Source: Parasedimentitalea psychrophila
Lineage (GTDB): Bacteria; Pseudomonadota; Alphaproteobacteria; Rhodobacterales; Rhodobacteraceae
Reading direction: 5' to 3'
Assembly (NCBI RefSeq): GCF_030285785.1
Contig: NZ_CP127247.1
Span: forward strand, 62,001 to 126,000
Length of the DNA: 64,000 bases
Part shown: positions 27,633-36,368 of the stretch, piece by piece
How positions within the stretch are numbered: the stretch's first letter is position 1
How the letters are laid out: every line of letters starts with the position of its first letter
Notes under the pieces: model-generated
The model's input: the letters and a program-made list of their open reading frames with translations, nothing else
Database searches by the model: none
Told to the model about the DNA's origin: nothing
Program-made: the position numbers and the translations under genes

Positions 27633-28796
27633 TTAGCCCATCAACCGCTGCACCAATCGTTGCATGAATTTGTGGCCGGCATTGAACTGCGCGACAGTAA
27701 CGTATTCGTTTGGCTGATGCGCTTGCGCGATATCGCCCGGTCCACAGACCACGGCGGAATAGCCCGCCTGCTGGAATTGCCCGGCTTCGGTGCCATAGCT
27801 GACCACATGGCTGCCATTGTCGCCGGTGATCGTCCGCGCCAGAGCCTCGGCTTCGCCGTCAGTTTCAGGTTTCAGTCCCGGCACATCAGAAATCAACTCA
27901 ACCTCAATCTTCGTGTCGGGATGAATGTCCTGCATCCTGGCCTCAACGGCCCTCACTTGCTGCATATAGCTATTGTGCCAATCCACCGAACTTTCGCTGG
28001 GCAGCACCCGAATATCCAGACTAAAACGGCAATCCTTGGCGGTGATGTTCATTGCAGTGCCGCCTTCAATCACCCCCACATGCAATGTGGACCAGGGCGG
28101 CTCAAACATCGCAGCAATCGCGTCAGGTTCGCGCGCCCGGTTCTCAGCGTTGCGGGAATTGGTCCATTCAACCAACGTGCTGGACTGCATAATGGCGCTG
28201 ACACCGGTATGGACCAGTGAGCTATGCACCTCAAAGCCCTGCACATGGGTTGAACAGGCATAGCAGCCTTTGTGGCCTGTTACCGCCTGCATCATCGACG
28301 GCTCGCCCACAATCACGGCAGAGCCTTTGGGAATGACACCCTGCATCGCCTCGATCATCAGCGGCGCGCCGATGCAGCCAATTTCCTCGTCATAGCTCAG
28401 CGCCAGTTGCAGCGGCCGGGTGACGCCACGGTTCTGCGCCTCGACCAATGCCCAGATCGCCAGTGCATCAAACCCCTTCATGTCGCAGGTGCCGCGGCCA
28501 TAGTATTTGCCGTCGCGTTCCTCCACGACATAGGGATCGCTGTCCCAGGCCTGGCCCTCGACCGGCACCACATCGGTGTGGCCGGACAACACGACCGCCC
28601 CTTCGACCTGCGGCCCTACATGGGCAAACAGTGCCGCCTTGGGCTGATCGGGGTCGGTGAATCGGTGACAGGTGATCCCATGCGAGGCAAGGTAGCCCTC
28701 GACCCACTCAACCAACGGCAGGTTGCTGTCGCTGCTCACAGTGGGAAACGAGATCAGCTGCTGCATGATCTCAAACGGCGTCAGGATTTGAGCCAT
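27633..28796 (-). CDS. argE: Acetylornithine deacetylase-type M20 peptidase (ArgE-like)
   Basis: 387-residue M20A metallohydrolase. Motifs are SGHTDVVPVEGQAW (first metal ligand), GRGTCDMKGFDA (bridging Asp), the catalytic SYDEEIGCIGAP pair and a C-terminal HQPNEYV ligand. The best family match is acetylornithine deacetylase of the Rhodobacterales type, which removes acetate from N-acetylornithine. Here it starts 2 nt after the dipeptide transporter ATPase stop, so a catabolic role on imported N-acetylated amino acids is as likely as arginine synthesis. Confidence 0.87.
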   Translation of the reverse strand: MAQILTPFEIMQQLISFPTVSSDSNLPLVEWVEGYLASHGITCHRFTDPDQPKAALFAHVGPQVEGAVVLSGHTDVVPVEGQAWDSDPYVVEERDGKYYGRGTCDMKGFDALAIWALVEAQNRGVTRPLQLALSYDEEIGCIGAPLMIEAMQGVIPKGSAVIVGEPSMMQAVTGHKGCYACSTHVQGFEVHSSLVHTGVSAIMQSSTLVEWTNSRNAENRAREPDAIAAMFEPPWSTLHVGVIEGGTAMNITAKDCRFSLDIRVLPSESSVDWHNSYMQQVRAVEARMQDIHPDTKIEVELISDVPGLKPETDGEAEALARTITGDNGSHVVSYGTEAGQFQQAGYSAVVCGPGDIAQAHQPNEYVTVAQFNAGHKFMQRLVQRLMG

Positions 28797-28798
28797 AA

Positions 28799-30619
28799 TC
28801 AGTAACCGCTATCGGTGGTTAGCACAAAATGCCCCGGCGTGATCTCAAGATATTGCGAAGCTTCAGGCTTATAGCCCAGATCATGGATCGGTGACGGGAT
28901 CGATTTGAAGTTCAAATCCTTCTCAGACTTGCGCTGGCGCGGATCGGCAATCGGAACCGCCTTCATCAGCGCCTGAGTATAGGCGTGCTGCGGGTTCTCA
29001 AACACCTGCGCGCGCGGCCCCATTTCAACGATCCGGCCCAGGTACATCACCCCAACCTGATGCGAGACCCGCTCGACCACCGCCATGTCGTGGCTGATGA
29101 ACAGAAAACTGATGCCCAGATCGGCCTGCAGTTCCATCATCAGGTTCAGCACCTGTGCCTGTACCGAAACATCCAGCGCCGACACCGCCTCATCGGCGAT
29201 GATCAGTTTTGGGTTCAGCGCCAGAGCCCGGGCGATGGCAATACGCTGCCGCTGTCCACCGGACATCTCGTGCGGATAGCGGCGCATAAAGCTGCGCGGC
29301 AACTGCACCCGATCAAACAGGCTGGCGACACGATCCAGCAACTCGGAGCCGCTGGCCAGATTATAATTGCGCATCGGCTCAGCAACCTGGTCCAACAGCA
29401 TCATCTGCGGGTTCAGCGAGGCAAACGGATCCTGAAAGATCATCTGCATGTCCTGGCGGACCTTGTGCATTTCGCGCTGATCAAAGCCCAGCACATCCCG
29501 TCCCTCAAAGTTCACGGATCCAGACTGCGGGTCAACCAGGCGCAGGATGGCGCGGCCTGTGGTGGATTTACCGCAACCGGATTCGCCAACCAGCGATAGG
29601 GTTTGACCCTTATTGATGGTAAACGAGACATCTTCGACCGCATGCACCTGTGCCACGGTGCGCCGCATAAAACCGCCTTTGACGTCAAACCGGGTGGTCA
29701 GGTTTTCGACCTTCAACAGCACCTCGTCGGTGCCCTTGATCGGATCGAGGTTCTGGCCTTCGACCCCCATCAGCTTCATCGGCTCCGGATAGGCCTTGCC
29801 GCGCATCTCGCCCAGTTTTGGCACCGCTGCAAGCAGGGCCTTGGTGTAATCGTGCTGTGGGTTTTCAAAGATCTCTTCGACCGTGCCTTCTTCTACCTTG
29901 TTGCCACGGAACATCACCACAACGCGGTCGGCCATCTGGGCCACAACCGCCATATCATGGGTGATAAACATCACTGCAGTGCCGGTTTCGCGTTTCAAGC
30001 GATCCATCAGCGCCAGAATTTCGGCCTGAATGGTCACGTCCAGCGCCGTGGTCGGCTCATCTGCGATCAACAGGCGCGGTTCGCAAGCGATGGCCATGGC
30101 GATCACAACCCGCTGGCGCATGCCGCCGGACAATTCATGCGGATACTGGCCCAGACGCCGTTCCGGCTCGGGAATGCGCACCTGACGCAGCAGCTCCAGC
30201 GCCCGCTCATTGGCCTGGGCCTTGGTCAGCCCCTTGTGAACCCGCAGCCCTTCGGTCAACTGCCGCCCCACGGTGAACACCGGGTTCAGCGCGGTCATCG
30301 GTTCCTGAAAGATCATCCCGATTTCGTCGCCGCGAATCTCTTTCATCACATCTTGTTTGGTATTCGCCAGATCAATGGTGTCGCCGTCACGGCGGCTGAA
30401 CATCAATTCCCCGGCGGCGATCTCACCACCGCCGAATTCAACCAGCCGCATCAACGACAGCGACGAAACTGACTTCCCAGAGCCGGATTCACCCACCACA
30501 CAGACGGTCTCGCCGGGGTTGATTTCAAAAGAAACGTCTTCGACTCCGACCACCGGACCATCCTTGGTCTGGAATTCGACACGGAGTCCCTTAATCTGAG
30601 CAATCGGTTGATCAAGCAC
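28799..30619 (-). CDS. Peptide ABC transporter ATP-binding protein, fused two-domain (DppD-DppF type)
   Basis: 606 residues with two complete ABC ATPase domains in one chain. Domain 1 has Walker A GESGSGKS near residue 40, signature LSGGMRQR and Walker [13 protein letters not shown]. Domain 2 has [23 protein letters not shown] and [12 protein letters not shown]. Each ends with an oligopeptide/dipeptide-type C-terminal region. GTG start with AGGGAG 7 nt upstream. It is divergent from the binding protein and permeases, which lack an ATPase of their own, so all four form one importer. Energises uptake at the inner membrane. Confidence 0.94.
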   Translation of the reverse strand: MLDQPIAQIKGLRVEFQTKDGPVVGVEDVSFEINPGETVCVVGESGSGKSVSSLSLMRLVEFGGGEIAAGELMFSRRDGDTIDLANTKQDVMKEIRGDEIGMIFQEPMTALNPVFTVGRQLTEGLRVHKGLTKAQANERALELLRQVRIPEPERRLGQYPHELSGGMRQRVVIAMAIACEPRLLIADEPTTALDVTIQAEILALMDRLKRETGTAVMFITHDMAVVAQMADRVVVMFRGNKVEEGTVEEIFENPQHDYTKALLAAVPKLGEMRGKAYPEPMKLMGVEGQNLDPIKGTDEVLLKVENLTTRFDVKGGFMRRTVAQVHAVEDVSFTINKGQTLSLVGESGCGKSTTGRAILRLVDPQSGSVNFEGRDVLGFDQREMHKVRQDMQMIFQDPFASLNPQMMLLDQVAEPMRNYNLASGSELLDRVASLFDRVQLPRSFMRRYPHEMSGGQRQRIAIARALALNPKLIIADEAVSALDVSVQAQVLNLMMELQADLGISFLFISHDMAVVERVSHQVGVMYLGRIVEMGPRAQVFENPQHAYTQALMKAVPIADPRQRKSEKDLNFKSIPSPIHDLGYKPEASQYLEITPGHFVLTTDSGY

Positions 30620-30918
30620 CCTGGCACTCCCTTGGTCATCGTGTTTTCTGTTCGCTGGACGTTACGCGGGCCTAGCAATGCCGTCAAACCCTGTAACGAG
30701 ATTTTCCAACGGAAGGCTTGCAATTTTCTCAGGTTCTGTTTCGATACGGGCAGTGACCGCAGAGGGGGAAGGACACGATGCATGGCAGCCAACGCCATGC
30801 TTAGAGCGTCTTCGGTAAGCCCCTGACGGTACATCTATAAACCGCAGTGATTGCGGAAAAACCCGTGGCCAACTATAGCTCGGGATAAAGGCACATAAGT
30901 GTCGACAAGGAGTGTGAA
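30620..30918. promoter_or_regulatory. Divergent promoter region of the peptide transporter locus
   Basis: A 299-nt gap between the oppositely transcribed ATPase and binding-protein genes. On the plus strand TTGCGG (30851-30856), a 17-nt spacer and TATAGC (30874-30879) form a credible promoter about 40 nt before the binding-protein ATG. I found no convincing promoter for the minus direction, no clear operator and no credible small gene. Confidence 0.5.
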
Positions 30919-32619
30919 ATGAAACTTAAAACCCTTTTGCTTGGCGCCATTGCCAGCACAGCACTGGCCCCAGCCGCCTTTGCTGAGCGCGGCTCGGACG
31001 GCCACGTCAACATCATCTATTGGCAAGCGCCTTCGATCTTGAACCCCTATCTGTCCAGCGGCACCAAGGATATCGAATCCGCTTCGCTGGTGGTTGAACC
31101 GCTGGGTCGTTACGACCAAGACGGCGCTTTGGTCGCCTATCTGGCCGAAGAAATTCCAACCGTTGAAAATGGCGGCGTTGCTGCTGACCTGAAGTCGATC
31201 ACCTGGAAACTGAAGTCCGGCCTGCTATGGTCTGATGGCAGTGCCGTGACCTCGGCTGACGTCAAATTCACTGCTGATTACTGCATGGACCCGGCCGGCG
31301 GCTGTGCGCAGCTGGCCAAATTCGAAGGTGTTGATTCGGTTGAGATCATCGACGATCTGACCGTGACCGTCACCTTTGGCGAAGCCAAACCAAACCCCTA
31401 TGGCCCGTTCATGGGTGGCCAGTCGCCCATCCTCCAGATGGCGCAATTCGAAAACTGTACCGGTGCCAAGGCACCTGAATGTACCACCGCCAACTTTGGC
31501 CCGATCGGCACCGGCCCGTTTGTGGTCACCGATTTCCGTCCCAATGACGTGATCTCGATGGTTGCCAATGACAACTACCGGGATGCCTCCAAGCCTGCGT
31601 TTGCTTCGCTGACGTTCAAAGGTGGCGGCAGCGCAATGGCCTCTGGTCGTGCGGTTCTGGAAACAGGCGAGTTCGACTATGCTTGGAACCTGCAGCTGGC
31701 ACCCGACGTTCTGGCAAAAATGGCCGAAGGTGGCAAAGGCACCGCGGTTTCCGCATTTGGTACACTGGTAGAGCGTATCGAAATGAACATGACCGATACA
31801 TCGCCTAGCCTGCCCGAAGGCGAGCGCGGTACAGTCATGCACCCGCACCCATTCCTGTCAGATGTCCGAGTGCGTAAAGCACTGTCGATGGCTATCGACC
31901 GTGAACTGCTGGTAGAAATTGGCTACGGCCAGGCAGGTCGCGCAACTTGTAACCTGGTGCCTGCACCGCTGATTTATGCGTCGGATAATACCGATTGCCT
32001 GATCCAGGACATCGAAGGTGCCAAGGCGTTGCTGGACGAAGCTGGCTATACTGTCGGGTCCGATGGTGTACGTGAAAAAGACGGTGTTCGTCTGTCCATG
32101 CTGTACCAAACTTCAACCAACGCCGTTCGTCAGGATTTCCAGGCGCTGATCAAACAGTGGTGGGAAGAAATTGGTGTTGAAACCGAGCTGCGTAACATCA
32201 ACGCGTCGGTGTTCTTTGGTGGGGATCCAGGATCGCCCGACACATTCCAGCGTTTCTATGCAGACGTTGAAATGTACGCCAACAACTTTGATGGCACCGA
32301 TCCGGAAAGCTATCTGGCGCAGCACACTTGCGACAAAGCACCTAAGCCCGAAAGCCAGTGGCAGGGTGAAAACATGAACCGCTACTGTGACCCAGCCTAT
32401 GATGCGCTGGTTGCAGAACTGGGTCGCACCGGTGAATTGTCCAAGCGTGGCGAAATCGCCAAAAAGCTGAACGAAATGCTGACCAAAGAAAGCTACGTCG
32501 TTGTACCGCTGGTTGACCGTGGTCGTGTATCTGCCCACGCCAACAGCCTTGGTGGCGTTGTCCTGAACACATGGGACAGTGAACTGTGGAATGCTGCGGA
32601 CTGGTACCGCATCAAGTAA
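30919..32619 (+). CDS. Peptide/oligopeptide ABC transporter substrate-binding protein
   Basis: 566-residue periplasmic family 5 solute-binding protein. The Sec signal MKLKTLLLGAIASTALAPA runs into AFA-E with cleavage at about residue 22. Typical segments follow: SASLVVEPLGRYDQDGALV, FKLKSGLLWSDGS-like (WKLKSGLLWSDGSAVTSADV), VRKALSMAIDRELLV and LLDEAGYTVGSDGVREKDG. AAGGAG lies 6 nt before the ATG. Codons are unusual for the region (many GGT, CGT, GAA), as in highly expressed genes. A 12-bp hairpin after the stop may protect its mRNA. Ligand unknown; M20 neighbours suggest N-acylated peptides or amino acids. Confidence 0.94.
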   Translation: MKLKTLLLGAIASTALAPAAFAERGSDGHVNIIYWQAPSILNPYLSSGTKDIESASLVVEPLGRYDQDGALVAYLAEEIPTVENGGVAADLKSITWKLKSGLLWSDGSAVTSADVKFTADYCMDPAGGCAQLAKFEGVDSVEIIDDLTVTVTFGEAKPNPYGPFMGGQSPILQMAQFENCTGAKAPECTTANFGPIGTGPFVVTDFRPNDVISMVANDNYRDASKPAFASLTFKGGGSAMASGRAVLETGEFDYAWNLQLAPDVLAKMAEGGKGTAVSAFGTLVERIEMNMTDTSPSLPEGERGTVMHPHPFLSDVRVRKALSMAIDRELLVEIGYGQAGRATCNLVPAPLIYASDNTDCLIQDIEGAKALLDEAGYTVGSDGVREKDGVRLSMLYQTSTNAVRQDFQALIKQWWEEIGVETELRNINASVFFGGDPGSPDTFQRFYADVEMYANNFDGTDPESYLAQHTCDKAPKPESQWQGENMNRYCDPAYDALVAELGRTGELSKRGEIAKKLNEMLTKESYVVVPLVDRGRVSAHANSLGGVVLNTWDSELWNAADWYRIK

Positions 32620-32635
32620 GAGGTGAATGCCTCTG

Positions 32636-32662
32636 GAGGCCCCGGTGTGACACCGGGGCCTC
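32636..32662 (+). terminator. Strong hairpin between binding-protein and permease genes
   Basis: A perfect 12-bp stem GAGGCCCCGGTG / CACCGGGGCCTC with a 3-nt loop starts 16 nt after the stop. There is no long T-run, so partial termination or 3'-end protection of the binding-protein mRNA is likely, giving more binding protein than permease. Confidence 0.7.
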
Positions 32663-32765
32663 TTGCCCTTCGCCACCGGTAACGTATACGGCGCTGGCGA
32701 CAAAAACTGAGGCCCAAGGCCCCGCTCCCCTACTTTAAGACGCATTCGCAAAGGCGCCCCACCTG

Positions 32766-33773
32766 ATGCTGACCTTTACAATCCGGCGACTGCTCATGTC
32801 AGTGCCGACCCTTCTCTTCATCAGTCTGGTAATCTTCTTGCTGCTCGAGCTCGCCCCCGGCGATCCGATGGCGCAGGTTCCACTGACTGTCCCGCCCGAA
32901 GTCAAAGAAAAAATGCGCGAGGCCCTGGGCCTTGGCCAACCGATGCACATCCGGTTCTGGAAGTGGCTGGTTCAGTTTTTCTGGATCGAACCACAGGTGA
33001 TGATCGACCATTTCTTTGGCACCACCTATGCTGTTGGCGACCTGCGGGTGATCTCCTGGCAGACCCGCTCGCCGGTGATGGACACCGTGGTTCAGCGTAT
33101 TCCGCAGACCCTGTGGGTTGTCGGCACCGCTTATATCGTCGGCATTCTGATCGCGCTGCCGATCGGCATCTACTCGGCTTACCGCCAATATTCAGTGTTC
33201 GATCAATGCGGTACCTTTATCACTATGGTCGGCTTTTCGATCCCGCCATTCTTTACCGGGCCACTGCTGATCGTGGTCTTCTCGGTGCAGTTGGGCTGGT
33301 TCCCGTTTATCTATGACACCACCCATGTGGTCGATGACTGGGACAGCTTTGTGTACCAGCTCAGGCAGATGATCTTGCCAGTGATGGTGCTGGCGCTGCA
33401 AACCACGGCGCAGATCAGCCGCTATATGCGCGCCGCGATGCTGGACAATCTGAACCAGGATTATGTCCGCACTGCCCGCGCCAAGGGTCTGAGCGAAGCC
33501 GTTGTGGTGATGGTGCATGTGCTGCGCAACTCGATGATCCCGGTGGTCACGGTGATTGCACTGGGCATGCCTGCCATCTTTGGCGGTGCCATTATCACCG
33601 AACAGGTCTTCTCGGTGAACGGCATCGGCTCGCAATTGATCACCGCATTGTTTGCCAATGACCTGCCCACCGTGCAGACGCTGACCTTTATCTTTGCGAT
33701 GCTGATCGTGTTCTTCAACCTGATTGCAGATATCCTCTACGGCCTGCTTGATCCGAGGATCCGCTATGACTGA
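32766..33773 (+). CDS. Peptide ABC transporter permease, DppB type
   Basis: 335-residue inner-membrane permease with about six helices. It starts with MLTFTIRRLLMSVPTLLFIS, the typical DppB/OppB first helix, and has the ATPase-coupling EAA-like loop YVRTARAKGLSEAVVVMVHVLRN... (first part only). The insert at about residues 55-95, with DHFFGTTYAVGDLRV, is common in this subgroup. The ribosome binding site is weak. The end overlaps the next permease by 8 nt, so the pair is co-translated and should form the heterodimeric channel. Confidence 0.93.
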   Translation: MLTFTIRRLLMSVPTLLFISLVIFLLLELAPGDPMAQVPLTVPPEVKEKMREALGLGQPMHIRFWKWLVQFFWIEPQVMIDHFFGTTYAVGDLRVISWQTRSPVMDTVVQRIPQTLWVVGTAYIVGILIALPIGIYSAYRQYSVFDQCGTFITMVGFSIPPFFTGPLLIVVFSVQLGWFPFIYDTTHVVDDWDSFVYQLRQMILPVMVLALQTTAQISRYMRAAMLDNLNQDYVRTARAKGLSEAVVVMVHVLRNSMIPVVTVIALGMPAIFGGAIITEQVFSVNGIGSQLITALFANDLPTVQTLTFIFAMLIVFFNLIADILYGLLDPRIRYD

Positions 33774-34713
33774 TCTGTCCAACCAAACCCCGCTTGCCCC
33801 GCCACGCAGCCAATGGCTGAGCGTCTGGGACCAACTGAAAAAGCACAAAGGCGCGTTGCTGGGAGGAGGCTTCTTGCTCTTCATCACCCTGGCAGTGCTG
33901 CTGGGGCCCTTTGTCTGGTCGCTGGATCCGCAAAAGATCGACTATCGAGCCCGCGATTTCCGGCCGATCTATCATGCTTTGTTCGACGCTGATGCCAAAA
34001 CCGCCTGGGGCAACCCGCTGGGCACCGACCAATTGGGCCGCGACGGGCTAGCCAATCTGCTGGCCGGCGGGCGGACTTCGATGGCGGTGGGCTGGGCGGC
34101 AATGCTGCTGACCCTGTTCATTGGCACCTTGATCGGGGTTGTTGCCGGCTATTTCAAGAAGCTGGACGGCCCGCTGATGCGGCTGACAGACCTGTTTCTG
34201 TCGCTGCCGATCCTGCCGCTGCTGCTGGTGGCCGTGACCCTGTTTCGGCAACCCTTGCACGCCAACTTTGGCCCCGAAGGCGGTATGTTCATCCTGATTG
34301 TTGCCATCATCGGCATCACCAGCTGGATGCCGACGGCGCGGATTGTGCGCGGCGACGTATTGGCGCTGAAGGAACGCGAGTTTGTTGTCGCTGCGCGGTC
34401 CATCGGCACCCGGCCCGGCGCGATGATCTGGCGCCACCTGCTGCCCAATGTGATCTCACCGATCATGGTCTCGGCGACGCTGGGACTGGCGGCGGCAATC
34501 ATCACCGAAAGCGCGTTGTCGTTCCTCGGGGTTGGTTTTCCATCGGATTTCCCCACCTGGGGCAAGATGCTGGCTGACGCGGTACAGCGGATGGAAGAAT
34601 TCCCCGAGCGGGTGATGCTTCCCGGTGTTGCTATCTCGCTGACGGTGCTGAGTGTGAACTACCTGGGCGACGGGCTGCGGGATGCGCTGGATCCAAGGAT
34701 TCGGGGCCGCTGA
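33766..34713 (+). CDS. Peptide ABC transporter permease, DppC type
   Basis: 315-residue second permease. The start at MTDLSNQTPLAPPRSQW lies inside the end of the first permease; the frame runs further upstream but without family similarity. The N-terminal cytosolic part is followed by a helix (LLGGGFLLFITLAVLLGPF), the large periplasmic loop with GTDQLGRDGLANLLAGGRTS and the EAA loop EFVVAARSIGTRPGAMIWRH... (first part only). It ends with YLGDGLRDALDPRIRGR, typical for DppC. It completes the importer whose ATPase is on the opposite strand. Confidence 0.94.
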   Translation: MTDLSNQTPLAPPRSQWLSVWDQLKKHKGALLGGGFLLFITLAVLLGPFVWSLDPQKIDYRARDFRPIYHALFDADAKTAWGNPLGTDQLGRDGLANLLAGGRTSMAVGWAAMLLTLFIGTLIGVVAGYFKKLDGPLMRLTDLFLSLPILPLLLVAVTLFRQPLHANFGPEGGMFILIVAIIGITSWMPTARIVRGDVLALKEREFVVAARSIGTRPGAMIWRHLLPNVISPIMVSATLGLAAAIITESALSFLGVGFPSDFPTWGKMLADAVQRMEEFPERVMLPGVAISLTVLSVNYLGDGLRDALDPRIRGR

Positions 34714-34741
34714 TCCGGGACCTGACACGACAGCACAGAAC

Positions 34742-34768
34742 ACAGCCGCTCCGGATTGGGGCGGCTGT
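34742..34768 (+). terminator. Terminator of the permease operon
   Basis: An 11-bp stem ACAGCCGCTCC / GGGGCGGCTGT (one G-U) with a 5-nt loop is followed by TT, 28 nt after the stop. A copy of the intergenic element begins directly after it. Confidence 0.65.
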
Positions 34769-34771
34769 TTC

Positions 34772-34798
34772 ATTTGAGTATTTGAAGCAAAAAGAAAC
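34772..34798 (+). repeat. Intergenic element copy after the permease operon
   Basis: GAGTATTTGAAGCAAAAAG followed by AAAC shares the core of the copies at 2735 and 60614. The hairpin in front here is the permease terminator itself. Confidence 0.6.
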
Positions 34799-34845
34799 CG
34801 GGGCGGTGATGGGGTTTCCCGCAGGCGGTTTGCGGTCGCAAGATA

Positions 34846-36126
34846 TCAATGAAGTTTTTTTCGAATGCGCCGCACTGCCAGCCAGACCAGCGCCACCACC
34901 GGTAACGTGATGATGGCGGTCAGGGTGCCCTTGCTGAGGCCCAGAAGCACCGCCAGCGGATAGCCGGCATAGGCCGCGAGCGACACACTGTAGTAGCTGA
35001 TGGCGACGACGGACAGGCCCTCGACCGTGGTCTGCAAGCGCAGCGCCAGATCAGCACGCCGGTCCATGCTTTCCAGCAGCGCCTGATTCTGGGCACTGCG
35101 TTCCACATCCACCCGCGTTCTCAGCAATTCACCGGCGCGGCGCGCCCGATCCGCCAGAATACCCAACCGCGCCTCGGTGGATTTCACCGTCCGCATCGCC
35201 GGTTCATAGCGGCGCAGCATGAAGTCAGCGAAGCTCTGATATCCCGCATAGCGCGCTTCGCGCAGCAGGCGAATGCGCTGGTTGACCAGTGCCTCATAGG
35301 CGCCGGTGGCGCCAAACCGGAACGCCGACCGCGCCGCCATTGTTTCCAGCTCGGCCGAAATGGTCAGCAGTTGCGACAGGGTCTGATCGGCAGGCATCTG
35401 GCCGCCGGTCATCTGCATCATCATCTCCGACAGGTGGGTGTCGAGCCCGCCGATATCCGGGACAAGCCGCCGCGACTGCGAGAAACCCAGCATCGACATC
35501 GCCCGGTAGGTCTCGATCTCGCAGAGCCGCTGCACAATGCGCCCCACCCGCCGAGCTCCGGTTTCAGGGCTGACAAAGACCGCAAAGCGCATGTGGCCGG
35601 CCGGATCAATGCGGAAGTCTCCCGCCACCACCGCACTGCCATCCAGCACCTCGGAGACGGCCAGGCTTTCGGGCACAAACCAGTCGCCCAGATCACCGGC
35701 CATCTGGTCAGCCTGGGGCCGTGTCTCAACCCGGATAACAAGGGATGTAACGCGCTTTCCCGGCGCCGCAGCCAACCAGTTTGCCGGGAACGCCTCATAA
35801 TCCACCGGATCAAAGGCGCGGCTGCTGACCCCGACCGAATAGATCATATAGCTGACGAATTCGGTGTGCTGTTCCCACTTCAGATGATGTCGGCCGATCT
35901 GCGCTGAATGGTGAGTGGCCCCGGGTTTGGGATGGGGCGCGTCATGGCGGTCCAGCAGATCAATCAGGTGCCGCAGATCCTGACTGCGATCGCGGTGCTC
36001 CGCCTCATGGTCCTGTTTGATGGTCAGATAGACCACCGTGCAAGGCCCCTGCATGGTGAGAAAGGGACGTGCGTGCAGCTCGTTGGCAAGCTGATAGCGC
36101 AGCGGGTGGTCCTGTATCTGTGGCAT
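34846..36126 (-). CDS. DUF3422 family protein with C-terminal membrane helices
   Basis: 426-residue protein. The start MPQIQDHPLRYQLANELHAR is fixed by AGGAG 7 nt upstream; a longer frame begins at 36165 without support. N-terminal motifs LANELHARPFLTM and HHSAQIGRHHLKWEQHTEF are typical of DUF3422. A central helical part (about 250-350) has coiled-coil character, and two hydrophobic segments lie at about 370-418 before a basic tail (RRIRKKLH). The topology resembles a soluble domain on a C-terminal hairpin anchor. Function is not known, and it stands alone between terminators. Confidence 0.82.
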   Translation of the reverse strand: MPQIQDHPLRYQLANELHARPFLTMQGPCTVVYLTIKQDHEAEHRDRSQDLRHLIDLLDRHDAPHPKPGATHHSAQIGRHHLKWEQHTEFVSYMIYSVGVSSRAFDPVDYEAFPANWLAAAPGKRVTSLVIRVETRPQADQMAGDLGDWFVPESLAVSEVLDGSAVVAGDFRIDPAGHMRFAVFVSPETGARRVGRIVQRLCEIETYRAMSMLGFSQSRRLVPDIGGLDTHLSEMMMQMTGGQMPADQTLSQLLTISAELETMAARSAFRFGATGAYEALVNQRIRLLREARYAGYQSFADFMLRRYEPAMRTVKSTEARLGILADRARRAGELLRTRVDVERSAQNQALLESMDRRADLALRLQTTVEGLSVVAISYYSVSLAAYAGYPLAVLLGLSKGTLTAIITLPVVALVWLAVRRIRKKLH

Positions 36127-36257
36127 TGCGGGCTCCTGACATGAACCGGCACAGTATCCGGCCACCTCAGACCTGTAAAGAAATCTATTATTTCAACATG
36201 TTACCGGAATACCGTCGTATACAGACAGCTTCGTCAGAATTTGCAGGACCAGGTCAA

Positions 36258-36316
36258 GGGGCTCTGCCCCAGGGGCCTGAAGCCCCTCCCCGCAGGTATT
36301 TGAAACAAGAAGAAGA
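36258..36316 (+). repeat. Intergenic element with two hairpins, DUF3422-pntB gap
   Basis: GGGGC-TCT-GCCCC (36258-36270) and AGGGGC-CTGAA-GCCCCT (36271-36287) precede CCGCAGGTATTTGAAACAAG and AAGAAG. It has the same order of parts as the copies at 9495 and (inverted) 47868. Seen in the sequence. Confidence 0.6.
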
Positions 36317-36320
36317 TATC

Positions 36321-36349
36321 AAAAAGGCGCCCCCGCAGGAGCGCCTTTT
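36321..36349 (-). terminator. Intrinsic terminator of pntAB
   Basis: Stem AAAAGGCGC / GCGCCTTTT with a 10-nt loop. Read on the minus strand it ends in TTTTT, 19 nt after the pntB stop, a typical rho-independent terminator. Confidence 0.75.
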
Positions 36350-36368
36350 GGTCGTGATTTCCGTTGAT

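Noticed and set aside
28985-30472. Two long plus-strand frames opposite the fused ABC ATPase
   Set aside because: They are antisense shadows of a complete two-domain ATPase with all motifs intact.
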